From Rostrohypoxylon terebratum (taxonomy: Eukaryota > Ascomycota > Sordariomycetes > Xylariales > Hypoxylaceae): a stretch of 64,000 bases of DNA. The position numbers and the translations under genes were made by a program. Shown in pieces: positions 43,806-56,797 of the stretch (position 1 is the stretch's first letter; each line of letters begins with the position of its first letter). Location: positions 124,001 through 188,000 of the forward strand of contig MU385885.1 of NCBI GenBank assembly GCA_022497145.1, written 5' to 3'. A model generated the notes under the pieces. That model saw only the letters and a list, made by a program, of their open reading frames with translations, was not told the origin of the DNA and made no database searches.

Positions 43806-46800
43806 TTACAAGGTTAGTCGAAAGTTATATTCGTTGGCTATCGAGTCAAGGGAGAGATGGCGGAGGACCGGTTCCCAAGCGAGACATACCACGACGAGAT
43901 CAGCGCAGACGAGACACGGATCGCCTGCTGCTAGATCTCCAAATTATTATTCTCGCTTTGAATGTGCGCCCGCTTTCTTTTTTGCCCGACGATAAATAAG
44001 GATCGGTCTTGGGCCAACTAAGGGGTCGAGTTGCGGTGATAGACAACGTGGGTATTTTTGCGTATATGGGTATATGGGTATCTTGTCGCGACGCGTTGCT
44101 ACGTTCATAAAAATAAAAAAATAACGAAAGCTCACCGATCACCTAAAATGATCGGAGGAATAAAATAATGTAATAATGTGACAAAATAATAAAAAGGAGC
44201 GGAAAATAGAAATTAAAAGAATGGTAGTAAAAAACATGCACAACTCTCCATCGGCTTCGACTTTGACTTTGACTTGATCTTGTCGCTATCGAGCCCTGAA
44301 TCCAAAGAGGGAATTAAAAATTGACAATCATGGATGGATTCAACAATCGACAGTCTGCAACCGAACAACTCGAAGGTGAAAGACGCGATGGAGGAGAAAG
44401 CTGTCCTTGGTGGTCCTTGGTGGTCCTTGGGTCCTTACTTAGTCCTGGTGCAGCTTGGTGGTAAAGAACCCCCTTGGTTTGCGAGAAAAACCCAAGTTGT
44501 CCAAAAAAAAATTGTCCAGGATTGCCTGTTCATTGAAATTGCTATTACTTTTAGATTTAGTCTAGTGCAAAATTTGACGTGATAGGGAGTACATGATTAA
44601 GGAAGCAGGATAGGCACATTTAACGTGAGAAAAGCACGTGCGCCATGTCACTCTCATCAGTCTCTAACGGTCAAAAATTCGCTAAATTCGCGTGGTAGGT
44701 TTGCATGCTAATGCATAGCGATTCCCCTCGTCCATAATTTAATGGACCTTACCATCGCCTTGGATACCCACTCCATTAGTCCATCCACTCCTGCCACTCT
44801 GCGTCGCGCTTTACACGTATCCATCCGGTCCATCCTACCGTGACAAGTGCAGGACGCGGACGCTCATAGGTCCAGCCAAGCAAAATTATTAACGAGGAAG
44901 GTTGGTTAAATTCCAACTTCAATTCTTTATTTGTGCTGTTGTTCGTTCCTCTTACAAGGTAGTATAATACCTATTATTTCTTTTTCATCCATTCTTTTTT
45001 TTTTTTACCCGTGTGCTAATATCAGATTATAAGAATAGATGAACTTACATCTACCAAGGACCAAGGTACCTGATAGATACCGAAAACTTTAAGTAAAAGT
45101 GAGGGGAACATGAACCTAATCGTCGTGCAATGACGCAAGCTTCTTCTTCAAGAACTTACTAGGTACCTTGGGCGAGTAATCTCATCTCTGTTTGTGTTTC
45201 TATGGATGCGAATGATCTTTTGGGAATCACAGATCTATTCAACTGCTCAGTTGATCTCTTCTACAAGGTAAGAGACACACGTGTTCGGCAGTTATATTTG
45301 ATAATTTATTATATACCTATTTACCCACTTATATCCAGACACAACTTGAACGAGCCGGACAAAAGCGAGTCTAAAAAGCCTCCAACAATTCTGGCTTATA
45401 AAGTCCAAGCATGTAATAGTTTTAATGTACTATGAGTCTATAACTAATATGACAGTAACATCAGACAATGAGAAATAATATTCTGGATATGGTCAGTGCT
45501 CTGTTGGGCTCGTCGGATCTCATAATTGCTATGCATAAGGACTACAATCGATAAAAAAAAAATCGATGACAATGAGGATTTTGTAGGCGAGCATCGATGC
45601 GTCGAGAACGATCAAAAGTGTGCGTTGGCAGTGAACCCCTAAAATTTTCAATCCATTAATCCAACAGTTGTATTACACGAAAAGCAAAATGATACCAATT
45701 ATGCTGTATAATCCCCACTTCTCCGGGTGTCTACTACGTAGAGTGATATAATAAGGTCCGATTCCCTCGGAGTTTTCAGCCGCAGCTACCTAGGACCTAG
45801 GTCCTAGGGATGCTGCACATGCTTTGCTATATACTAGGTAATTGTACCCGACGTCATTTACACATGTAGTCGAGATGCGAAACCAACGCTGATACTATAC
45901 AAGGAATCTATTGTTTCCGTGGTATCACTGTCAAATGACCAACATACCTAATCATAGAGAGGTACCTACCTATATACCAAAGGCTCCTAAGGCATTATGT
46001 TCAAACACAATAGGTCTTTTAAAGTCTTTGCTCCAATGCTCAGTGTCGGACTCCCTATACTTAAGTCTTAGGACCTTAGGTCCTAGTCATGTAAGAGCCA
46101 ACTGAATTCCATTTAGAATGTGATCCCTCCTTATCTCATCGCCAGCGGTCGTGGGCTGAGGCTGATGATATAGAAATACCACCGTCTAGTAGTACTATCG
46201 GCTGCTTTGAATTTTTGAAAATCATCATTAAAGAGAAAGAGTAGTGAGATGTAAATGGATAAATCATTCCTCAATCTACGTGGTACTTTCACGAAAGTGA
46301 CGAAAGGAAGTGGAAGACGATACCAATTGCAAGTAAATTCCATGCCTGCTTAGTTAATCACATTATAGTAGACACGGGATGAACCTTGATGGTTTAAGAT
46401 ATATGATACGCGGCGATCTTAAGAAAATGTATTATACACATCAAGTTAGATCACAATGTGATTATGAGGACGAAATGAGAGCTCGATGACATAGTAGTAG
46501 GGGGGCATAGGAGATGACGTCCAGCTACATGGGTAATACTCATGCGCAACGTCGATCCGATCAAAAGTTCAGCATAAAGACATAACTTTATTTAAAAATA
46601 GACAACACCGCATCGAACTTAAGACATCCTCACAATCGATAAGTGCTATTTACTATTTAGCTATTTGGAAGTATTTAATAGCATTCTCCAGCCTCCGGTG
46701 AGACTAGCCGCGCGACAAGCGATAAAGGGGCCGCCGAAGGTAAAGTGGTTCCGGATTCCAATCGCCGGCTAATAGACGATCGGATCACACGTCGGGATCA

Positions 46801-49313
46801 AACGCCACGGGTGTTATGCTGTATACATAGTAGCTACCGTCGAATCTAGGTCATTCCGAACATGCCACCCCTTTAATACATTTTTTCCCTTTCGTATGTT
46901 TAAGGGGAAACGCGTCTCCACATTCAGAGGATGCAGTCGTAGGAGAAACTGCGAAAGGCGCATGATTTATATGAGAATCGGCATGCTCTGACTAAGCTCA
47001 CGAATGGCAACTTGGACTCGGGAGCTACTTCGGACTTTCATTGAAGGAACATCCTATCAGAACAGTCTGAGCCACGAGACCGTTCTTATTCGGAGGTATT
47101 GTAACCATGAAAATCCCATAGGTTGCAAGTATATAGCAGTACTATGTACGACAACTTGCCGCACCATAGCATAATAGGCAGCAGATAGAAGTCCCTGACG
47201 AGTCGCGATAAATTAGCCAAAGTGGGACGGTGTTTCGAAACAAACTACTACCCGTGTCCTGTGTTGCGTATAAATACTCAGTCATGGATGGCTGACTCGT
47301 GGTCATAGGATCTGAGGACTGCAATTGTTTGTTTATTAGTACGGCTGTACGGTATAGGTAAGTTCCAAGTTAGCGGAGCCAACTTTGATTATCGGACCTC
47401 ATGGGTGAATGAAGGCCTATGAAGGTCACTAAACGATATTCTTGGTCTGACAGGTCAGCAGCATTGCAACGTTGTTCGATCGACATGACTGACGTTATCA
47501 TTTGCTGCTTACCTACTTAGGTATTTACGTTGTACGTTGTATTCAACCATTCCCCTTACTGTGGCTGTGAGGCTTTTCGGCTTGACCTATTCAGGGCTTC
47601 AAACCCAGGCAAACTCGCGAGTCTTCCCGCTAGACCCTGAAGAAAATGGGCAGACCGGGGCAGATACATCCGATCTTGTATACGTAACGTATTGTAAATG
47701 ACCACAACGAGAAAAAAAGCTCCAGATTTCATTCTCTCGCAGGTGTCCGCCGTTTTGGGGTAACCAAGCTAAATAAGACGATAATATTTAGATCCCGAAG
47801 TAGTAGAATTTTAATTGATTATACAGATTTTCTTTTCGCACCTAGCCTTCGAAGTTTTAACATTCCATGTTCAAAGACGACACTAGATAAATAAGGCCTT
47901 GAAGTTGAAGGAACAAGAAGGGACATAGATATTAGATACAACAGAGCACTATTTTTAGTCGAGTTTCGAAAAAGTACATTATTGCGTGTCACTGCCGAAA
48001 TCCGGCAGGACCGGTCGCCTTACTGTTAAGAGAGGTACTTTCCATATTTGTTCCCTAATAGTACATACTACATACCCGTGTGACATGCAATAGCCTAAGG
48101 GTAGTACCGCACCGTACCTACTAGGTAGGTACCAATAAGAGAACACGACCGAGTCTTTTTAAGATTCCAAGCAATGCATGAATTCCGATGGGTTTTCTAT
48201 GAAGATCAGAGACTAGATATAGAAGGTAGTCGCACATATGCGAAGCGCTGTCATAGGTGCATACATGACCAATTGACAGGTCGCTGATGTCGCTGATGGC
48301 TGAATTGAGTTGGTGTAAGAGTGTAAGTCTCTCGGGCTGGTACTATTATCAGTTGATCTACACGATATTTGTAGTGGGTATATGTAGTACATGTGCCGTA
48401 ATTTAGTATAAAAATACATGAGATATATCGAATGGTACTTGCCTAGGTAGTAGGTACATAGGTTCAATGTTCATTTCTGTCAAGGTACGTACACTAGTAG
48501 TTGTCTAAGAAACTCAAGTTCGTGGGTCTGTTGAGAGGGACCCCACTCGCCCCTTGCCTTTCTTGACCAGTGATTGGGTCTTTGCTTCCAAAAAATTATG
48601 CGCAAACCCTTAAGCAGCAGCAGCTTTGAGCATCTTTGTGCACAATACGAACTTAATGTAACCATCCGTTAGGCTAGTTAACCCAGTTTAAACCCATAAA
48701 CCCAGGTTAATCATCTCTAGGGCCAAGGAGCCATCACTCTTCCAACAGAATCCAGGCCTTCGTCAGAATTCTTCACCTGGGCACATCCTACATCCTACCT
48801 ATCCTACCTGCCTACTTTTGGTCATTCGTTTCTTTCTCTCGCCTCACTCATTCGATATCAGAAAACAATAACAACACCATATTGCATCTCTTTTCCGCCT
48901 CTTTCCCTACTAGTACATCATCGCGTTCGTTCCGTCCTGAGGATTTTCTACTTTTTTAACCTCTTGACCTTTAAACCCCAGGCCCGTCTAGGCGCTTGCT
49001 CGTAATACCTGGAAACCCCAAACAACCCCTATTGATCTTACCGCAACATCCAATATTACAAGCAATTTCCTGTCGCGTGTCATTCGAAGGCATACTATTT
49101 GGGTTTGTTAAACGGTGCTCCAGATTTAAATTAGCCAGCCCGTCCATTTCCAATCGACGTGTGACGGTACCTATTACTGCGTAGATCGCCAGAGCCTCGA
49201 AAAGGGAGGGAGAGGGCCAGATTTTATCCGCTTCAACTCTCACCTTTCCTGATCATCAACATAATCATCTAGCAGTACTCTAGACTATCGACCGTCCGAG
49301 GTCACTGGCCACA
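43806..49313. other. long gene-poor region
   Basis: This 5.5 kb stretch has no frame longer than about 90 codons that looks coding. It should include the 5' part of the coiled-coil gene and the promoter of the Mid2-like gene (a pyrimidine-rich stretch from 48830). It carries palindromic CCTAGG patches (45786-45810, 46065-46085, 48116-48133), a short GGTCCTTGG tandem at 44409-44440, and poly-A/T runs (44996-45006, 45551-45560). Confidence 0.5.
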
Positions 49314-50195
49314 ATGTATTCGACACGGCTTATGAACCTTTTGATGGTGGCACTCTCCGTGTCATCCGTCGCTGGTGTAGCTTGGTTAGATGACCGACAG
49401 ACTGGTGTAGGTCACCATGAAGTGAAGAGAGCCGGCAGCCCTCTCTCAATTGCGACCATCGCTGCCGACCCTACGGGTACTAACGATGCAGCATCCGCAT
49501 CGGCTACGGACGACTCGTCGTCATCGACTTCGGCGTCTGCCGATTCGTCGACTACTAGCCCAAGCAGCACTAGCCAGGCTTCCTCTACTTCCACTACATC
49601 AGACAACACAACGCCGACGTCGACTCAAACAACACCTACCAGCACCAACAGCCCCACCACCAACACCAACACCAACACAGCTACTTCCACCACCAACAGA
49701 CCTTCGTCTTCCTCGTCAACACCCACAGGAACGACTACCAACGGCGGCGATGGCACCACCAGTACCCCCACCACGACTATGGCGCCTTCTACTTCAACTT
49801 TCGTAACCATCATCACCACTACAGATTCAGCAGGTCAAACAGTTACTACCTCTTCGTCCGGCACCGTAGTGTCAACGCCTACAGCTGCCGCTGATTCGGG
49901 CAACAACAATTCCACCATGAGCCAGGAAACCAAGCGCACTATCATCGGTGTCTGTGTCGGCGTCGGCGGTGCAATTGTTCTTGCGGCCGCCGGTGTGCTA
50001 TTCTGGAGACTTCGCAGCAAGAGAAGGAGCCACGAGGAGAACGAAGAATTGGTTAGCTACGGTGATGGATTTGGTGGCCCTGGTACCGCCGAGAAGACTG
50101 AGCCTAGTGGTAGTACCGCCACTCGCAGCCCGTTCCAGAGCACACTCGAGAGCTACCATGCGCCAACGCAAACGAACGCCGCCTCTAACTTCTGA
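49314..50195 (+). CDS. Mid2/Wsc-like Ser/Thr-rich cell-wall stress sensor
   Basis: This single-pass plasma-membrane glycoprotein has 293 residues and no intron. The N-terminal signal peptide (about residues 1-22) is followed by a dibasic KR at 38-39, a possible Kex2 site. About 150 residues of Ser/Thr-rich mucin-like sequence should be heavily O-mannosylated, and TVTTSSSGTVVSTP lies just before the membrane. One transmembrane helix (IIGVCVGVGGAIVLAAAGVLFW, roughly 209-231) is followed by a basic stop-transfer RLRSKRR and a cytosolic tail of about 60 residues ending QTNAASNF. This layout is that of Mid2/Mtl1 and WSC sensors of the cell-wall-integrity pathway, but no WSC cysteine domain is present. 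The precise sensor type is inferred from architecture. Confidence 0.8.
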   Translation: MYSTRLMNLLMVALSVSSVAGVAWLDDRQTGVGHHEVKRAGSPLSIATIAADPTGTNDAASASATDDSSSSTSASADSSTTSPSSTSQASSTSTTSDNTTPTSTQTTPTSTNSPTTNTNTNTATSTTNRPSSSSSTPTGTTTNGGDGTTSTPTTTMAPSTSTFVTIITTTDSAGQTVTTSSSGTVVSTPTAAADSGNNNSTMSQETKRTIIGVCVGVGGAIVLAAAGVLFWRLRSKRRSHEENEELVSYGDGFGGPGTAEKTEPSGSTATRSPFQSTLESYHAPTQTNAASNF

Positions 50196-51671
50196 GCATG
50201 AGAAATATTTGTTCTCAGCATCACTCTTATCTCCTACTTATCATGCGGCATTGTATTAGACCGCGCAGGCGCCGGAGTTTGGAGGTATTCGCATGGCATA
50301 AGCAATCATCATGCCGACCCCATTTCACGGGCCGGCATCGCAAGGGATAGAAAAACTTTTTTCCACCTGATCTCACGAAACACGTACCCATTCAAGAAGA
50401 AAAAAGGCGAAGGCGGGTTTTTGTCCACGAGACTACTTTTACGTGTCTGGATTGAACGACGAGTTGGACTCAGCCGGAGCAAGGAGGGAACAGCTCCATG
50501 ACCTGGTCTATGTGGCTGAGACGTGAAAGAGAACAGGGGATATTTGTATACAGCCTTCATAATACCAGATTCTTCGATTCTCAATCAGAGTATATACGAA
50601 CATGTCACTCTTTTCTGCAGGTACATGTCTGATGTTTGACGTTTGATGTTTGATGTTTGTCGTGCCATGACTCTTGTTGATAGCTGATACTCCACCATAC
50701 ACCTTATACACCTCTGCCCCAATTACTATGACGTCTTGAATTTATAAATTTGTCTGATTGCGAAGACCATGTTAAACTCAATTCCCTAGACGCGATGCTA
50801 AAGTTATACTCCGCGTACGGGTACCAAGCTGTCGGCGCAGGCACAGGGCTAGCATTAAGTTCGACGACCTGAGCGACGTCATCCCAACTTTTGAGTTCAA
50901 CGGCGTCCAACGGAGCTTGAACCCATACCTCCCTGATGCAGTATATGGTAAACTTCATGATTGGGTTTGGTTATATGGGGAATTGATCTGGACAGTCTGG
51001 GGTAAAAGTTAAAATGGACTCGGGATGGATTCGGAATCGTTAAAAGTCGACTTTAAGTTTGCTCCTGTTCCAAGATCTGATCTAGATCTCTGACTTAATA
51101 TTACATACATTCCAGAACAGACTTAACTACCTAGGTCCTAGGCCCTAGGTCCATCCATGAATCCTGACTGGGCCCCAGCAACGTTTCAATATCATCGAAT
51201 CGGACGCTGCGAAGAATTCGCGATTTGGCGTGGTGGTGTGGACAGATAATAGGAATAATCGGGGTGGGATCGTAGCTCGGACCGTCTCAAGATGGTTTCA
51301 GCACCGCATCTACCCATCGACGACTTCTCGCGGCCGTCGAACCAATGATCGCATCACCCAGGTCCTACGTTTCCGTGTTTCATTTTCTCACTTCGGCTGT
51401 AATACCTAGTGTGTTGCCAGAATATCCATGTTTCGCCGTAGTCAAGTGTTAAATATGTGCATATGTGTAATAGAGTCAGTTTAGCAAATACTCCTAGAAA
51501 CCTACACCATCTTCCTAGGTTACTTTTACTATTTACCTCTATTAATCGACACCTAAAAAGTTTAACTACACAGATTCGTTCCTACGACAGGTCCAGATGG
51601 ACTAGGCAGTACCAGCTCCTTCGATATCAGACGAAAATAGAAGAAAAAAAAACATCACGAATAACGAAGTC
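50196..51671. other. intergenic region
   Basis: This 1.5 kb stretch has no firm gene. A minus-strand frame of 84 codons (50704-50958) has reasonable amino-acid composition but no signal peptide, domain or splice extension that I can defend. A TTTGATG tandem lies near 50637-50658 and a CCTAGG palindrome cluster at 51128-51152. Confidence 0.4.
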
Positions 51672-52475
51672 ATGAGGTGCCAAGGCGCATTGAATTTGTC
51701 TCTGGTCGCTGCACTCGTAGCTGGGGTAATAGCAGGCGACCTGATGGAAGAGCTACGGCGAGACTTAGAATTAGGTCTATTTGCAAGACAACAACCCATA
51801 ACAAATTTCCAGGTCCGTAGTCATATTACATACCTGCACACTGTTCCAGTTGAGGGATTCATAGGCCGTACTGATATGTTCTGTGTAGCAATTCACGTCT
51901 GCGCCTCTAGGGGGCCAAGCCGCGGCGCAAGTGAGTGGAATTCTCCAGAGTTTTGCGGATCCGAGGCTTGCTGCGAGATCGCACATGTCAAACGACAACA
52001 TCTCGATAGCTAATCAAAATCGATCATATTAGATAGTATCAAACGATGACGACGATGCTAAAAGCAGACCTTTTAAGATAGAAGGTGGGACGAGATCGGA
52101 TGGCCAAACCTTCGTACGTTCCCAGCCCTCCTTTTCCCTCGCTCTACACGCCAATATCTTCCCTGGGGAGAGTCTACTCTATCAATTGATCTATTAGCTA
52201 ACTATCGAATAGACCGACTTCAACTCCGCGGCAAGTCGAGTATGCGACGACCAGAAGAACGACTGCGCCGACCTGTCCAACAAGGGAGGTACTTCCTTCA
52301 AAGTCTCAGATTGCGATACCCAAGATAGTAAGCCAGTCCATTTTGATACAATATCATACCTGAGGGTATACAGCCTTGGTAGCTCGGGAGAGAACTAACA
52401 TGGTAGATAGACCAGTGCAAACAAGCCAACACGCCCACAGACGAGGACGACCAATTTCTCTATTTTTGCGACTAG
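51672..52475 (+). pseudogene. small secreted protein gene, apparently interrupted by in-frame TAG
   Basis: Four segments read as one protein: 51672-51812 (signal peptide MRCQGALNLSLVAALVAGVIAG), 51889-52035, 52213-52327 and 52411-52475. Together they predict about 155 residues. The third segment encodes TDFNSAASRVCDDQKNDCAD and KVSDCDTQD, a cysteine pattern I have seen in small fungal secreted proteins of unknown function, and the fourth ends FLYFCD before TAG. The second segment (QAAAQVSGILQSFADPR ... MSNDNISIANQ) fits the same protein, but TAG at 52030-52032 stops it six bases before the only GTAT donor that would splice in phase to the third segment. The gene is therefore broken, or it uses a donor I cannot see, or the base is an error. 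The first donor (GTCCGT) is also weak. Confidence 0.55.
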
Positions 52476-53318
52476 GACAAGTCCAGCTGAACGCAGGTTT
52501 AATTAATATCCATGGAAGCCCATGAGCGGTTAGAGTGGTGGTAAAAGGAGACGGGAATGTTTCAAAAAAGAAGAGAGGTTCTGCTGTTCTACATTATTTA
52601 GCGATCATGGAGTTTCAGCTCCAGGTATGAGTGGCGGTGTTAGTTAAGGGAGTGGTGCATATCATTAAATTTCCTCCCTAGGATCACGACAAAGTTATTT
52701 AACATTTATTAATAGTTCATGTATTCGGCATGTAGACTAGGCAATCTATATTGTACAGTGGTAAAGTCATAATGGCTCCGTCCTCGTCTAAACAATCCCA
52801 ACTTGCGCGATTCTGCTCTATGAACCCGAAGCAAGTATATAACTCGGACTGCTCTAACTCTTGATCCTGACTTTACAGGCGCCTTTCGCGCATGCAGCGA
52901 TGCCTAGCAAAAGAAAACAGAAAAACAAAAGAAAGGAAATATCCCACAAATGACAGTCCACTATCGAAATCACCCCAGACGGTAGAAAGATGAGTAATTG
53001 CGTGGCACTGTCCGAATCAAGTATACACAAAGGTGACCGGGTCTCATTCGCCAGTCTCAATATGCCGAATACGCCTGAACTCTCTAGGACCCCTTAGTAT
53101 CGAAACGCCATGCCTTAGCTCCATGCCTTGACGATTAAACGCGCGAATATGCTGGCCACACCAATCATCATTACACCCATAGCCACCTTGCCCGGGACTA
53201 ACCACCCCATGAAGTACGACAAAGGAAAATGGCCACGAGCCTGTGTCGGGCCGGGCGTGGTATATCATAACTCGTGTACTCAATTCGTCATCCGACGGCA
53301 GAAAGGAGAAGGGGTATC
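52476..53318. other. intergenic region between convergent genes
   Basis: This 0.84 kb stretch contains no supported gene. It holds the 3' flanks of the small secreted protein gene and of the kinase. Confidence 0.4.
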
Positions 53319-55625
53319 CTAGACCCTGGCCATCGGCTGTTGCTTCCTTCGCGCCAAGAACGGGCTGGGCATCTCGTCCTTCTCCGGATCCCAGACTGCA
53401 GGCTCCGAGAATTGTCGGTCCTTGGGGTTGCGCTTGGGACTAACATTCACATTCTCCACCGGACGACCTCCAGCACGAGCCTGCTGAAGTTCAACAAGGG
53501 TGCGGCCCTTGATGTTATTCTTTGCCACCATCTTAGTGAACAATTGGGGCTGGGGCGGATCCAAGTCCTTCTTGAGAGACGGCTTTCGTTGTAAGCCGAC
53601 TTCTGCACCCTGAGTGCCGAGACTAGCGACAGATGGGATCTTGCTTAACCGTCGGTTGGGCGAATTGCCCCTCTCTCTCAAGGCCCCATTACTAGGCTGA
53701 GCTCTCAACTGGAACTCCGGAGGCGGTTGGGCTAGAGCTGCAATAGCCGACACTCCCTTCGTGGTGATCAAGGAGTTTTGGGTTTTAGGACGGCTGACAG
53801 GAGCTGTCTTCATGGTTGGAAGAATCGGGCGCTGCGCACCGAATGGGTTCTTGCTTGATCGCGGGGGACGAGTAGGCGACGGGATTATCGGCGTATCGTC
53901 GTCCTCCGAATCCGATGGGAGCATGTCTATCTTGGACAACTCATCGTCAACCTGATCAAAGATGGTGTGGTTAGAAGCCGGTGCCTTCTTGGCATTGTTA
54001 CGGCGAGGGGATAGAGACAACGAGGCAATGGCCATTGGGGAGGGCGATGCAGTATCTATATCCATCATATGGCCAGGCGTTCCGAGATTACGCTCAAACA
54101 TGGTCTGAGCTCGGTTTAGGGTTCGACTCTTCTTAAGAGGCTCATCCGGCGAGTCAACCGAGTAGTCAGTTATGTCCGTAACAGACGGGAATTCGCCATC
54201 CGTACTGGTGACAAAGGAGCGGGGATAATCCGACTTGTTCAGAGACGAAGTAAACTCTTGCGTCTCAATAGGGCCAAAGGAGACTCTCTTCTTCTGAAGC
54301 TCCTCTTGAACTCGGGCGTCGACCTCAGCTTCGAAGCGTCGTTGAAGCTGTTCGATTTCTTCATTCACAAGGCGGTCAATCTCTAGACGAGCTTTCACTT
54401 CCCATTCTCGTCGTAATTGAGCATCGGTCTCCTGTCGGAAATACGCCTTATCCGCTTCAACACCTGCTAGCTTGCCCTCAAGCTGCTTCAGACGGTGGGT
54501 CAACATGTCGTTCTGCGTCTGGAGCTTCTTCTTCAGCTCGACTGCCTCACGTTCTTTACGCATCAGTCTGACAACAGGAAGATTCAGCAATGTGGCAGTA
54601 TCAGGGCGGATGTCAGGGTTGACATTAAGGCAACTTTTAATTACACTCCAAAGTTCAGCGGAATACACCTTAGGTAGACCAGCGACTTTGCCCTCCTTGA
54701 TTTTCTGCACGAGTTGGAAGTGGGTTTTGGCGTTAAAGGGAGGCTCTCTGGCACAGAGTTCGTACATTATACATCCCAGTGACCAGATGTCAGACTTGAG
54801 CGTGTATCGCTCCGCGGCACATATCTCGGGAGACATGTAAAAGGGAGTACCGACGTAAGTAGACGCGAAATCGTGGGATTGGATCATCTTGGACAATCCG
54901 AAGTCGCCAAGCTTAACAGAGTTATCATCGCCAAGAAAAACTACTCAACGTTAGCATGATTCACTAGACCTAGACAGTCTGGATCACTGACTATTCTCTG
55001 GCTTAAGATCTCTGTGGAGGATCGTCATGTTTCCATGGGGCACCTTGGCCACCTTGCCTCCGTTGATCACTTCTACAACACTCTGTCCGATTGCGGGAGG
55101 GTTGACACCATAATGGCATCGGTACAAGGCTGTAACGAGCTGCGCAAATATCTCCCAAACGAATTGTTCATCGGCATACTCCTTACGTTGAATAAGGTCC
55201 CGAATGACACGGCCAAGATCACCGTTGCCACAATATTCCATGTACAAATGAAGGTCCTGGGTCTGTTTCAGGTGTTCACGATGGTAGTAACCGACGATAT
55301 TAGGGTGTCGAAGCGTGGAGAGGATTTGGAACTCGGAGTGTAGTTGTTCACGTTCCTTCTGTGACATTTTATGGTAACTGATCTCCTTGCGACAAAGGAT
55401 CATCCCGTCAGTCTTGCGCCGAACCTTTCGAATGATTCCAAAGGAACCATGGCCTTTAATCATTTAGGGTTAGTCAAGTCATCGTTTAAGGCTTAGGAGT
55501 AATTATGTTGGACATTGGAGGCTGGGCGTTTGGAGCTATGTGTATTGAAAGTATATCTGTATGTCTGTGGACGACTTACCAATCTTCTCCAGTACCTCGT
55601 ACTGGTCACTAATAGACTCCGGCAT
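53319..55625 (-). CDS. nimA: NIMA-family mitotic Ser/Thr protein kinase
   Basis: This is the G2/M-promoting kinase of the NIMA/KIN3/Fin1 family, acting in nucleus, spindle pole and cytoplasm. Exons 55625-55580, 55453-54992 and 54940-53319 give 709 residues, close to Aspergillus NIMA (about 699). Domain order: the start MPESISDQYEVLEKIG; glycine loop GHGSFG (completed by splice 1); catalytic Lys38 in LCRKEI; HRDLKPEN (just before splice 2); LGDFGLSK; the activation segment STYVGTPFYMSPE; DIWSLGCIMYEL; then a coiled coil (about residues 310-400, KKKLQTQNDMLTHRLKQLE onward) and a long disordered regulatory tail. The order matches NIMA, including the coiled coil right after the kinase domain. The 5' flank has a strong polypyrimidine tract on the sense strand. 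Confidence 0.95.
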
Positions 55626-55734
55626 GGTGAACGGAGTATCTGTACAAAGAACTTTTTAAGGTTCGACGGGATAGGGAAAGGCCATAGACAATGGGAGGAG
55701 TAGATGCAAGCTAACCGTAGCTAACAATTGGAGA

Positions 55735-55797
55735 GGAGGAGGAGAGGAGGAGAAGAGGAGAGGAGAGGAGAGGAGAGGAGAGGAGAGGAGAGAAGAA
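55735..55797. repeat. polypurine tract (GGAGA)n upstream of nimA
   Basis: About 60 bp of GGAGA/GGAGAA units lie on the plus strand (pyrimidine-only on the nimA sense strand), 110 bp upstream of the nimA start. CT-rich tracts are common core-promoter or 5' UTR elements in fungi. This one is long and regular. Confidence 0.8.
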
Positions 55798-56797
55798 GGG
55801 ATGTATTGGTCTAGGGTTTAGGGTAAAAGATGACTCAAGCAAGTAAGCAGCAATTGTGCAAGCTATCTTAGAAGCAAGATGCGAGATGTGAGATGCGAAA
55901 TGCAGAATACAAAGGTCAGAGGTATTAGACGGATGATGGAAAAAGGGATTAACTGATGCGAGATGAAAGCAGCGGTGTCGATTATCAAGTAATTGGAAGA
56001 ATATCGCAGCAAAAGCTGGCGGAAAGCTTTGCGGAATCAGATACTGCGAAACCCTGGGGGGGAGGAGTTCCAAAGTTTTGTTGTTGAACAAAGTTGGATT
56101 GGATTCCCTTAGAAAAAACTGCACGAGAAAGTGTTAAGTTGGTTAAGTTGAGGTGCAGCAGTCCTTGAACAGTGTACAATTGGGTTAAGTTTTAGCGCCT
56201 TTGAGGATCCGGCACGAACCCATTAACCTTTTTAGTCAACAAACCAGCCGTGACCACGGCAACTGCCTGCTTTAAGTGGAGACAATCCAAATTCTGTGAC
56301 TCGTTCTTAGCCTCTTAGGTACCTTAGTACCTTTAGTCCCTTTCAACGGTTGGAGAAATTTGGAGATCCTTATCGATAATTACTTCATCTTCAGTTCCAA
56401 GTTCACATGCAACCGTGAAGATCCCCACCAATCCGACCACGTGATCTGATCTGATCTCTTCCTTCTCCCTCCTCCCTCCCCCCTTCTTCCTTCTCCTCTA
56501 AGGATACATAATAATATCCAATTGGCTAATTACAGCCAAGTCCGAATTGATGACGGATCCATCCATCTATTTGCCGCCAGTCATCAATCGCTATGCATAA
56601 GCGGCCAGTCATCATTCAGTCGGACTTATCGGATCTCGTAAACTGAGAGAATTCAACCCACATTGTCGGTGTCACGAATCAGGTCTAAAGGTTGGCGTCT
56701 TACAAATTGAAATCATCTTGGGATCTTATTTATTATAAACCTTTTATCTTGATATCTAGCTCAGTCTCTGTCTCTGTCTCTAACTATTGACAAAACC
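55798..56797. other. divergent promoter region nimA / ankyrin-BTB gene
   Basis: This 1 kb stretch between divergent genes includes a CT-rich run (56457-56500), a GATCTGATCTGATCT tandem (56443-56458) and a GTCTCTGTCTCTGTCTCTAACT tract right before the downstream start. No gene is supported. Confidence 0.5.

Noticed and set aside
45202..45435. 77-codon frame starting MDANDLLGITDLFNCSVDLFYK, reminiscent of HeLo-domain N-termini
   Set aside because: Only about 20 residues resemble the start of such a domain. No continuation is found in any frame, so it is at best a relic.
50704..50958. 84-codon minus-strand frame with protein-like composition
   Set aside because: It has no domain, signal peptide or intron-joined extension, so it cannot be told apart from a chance frame without transcript data.
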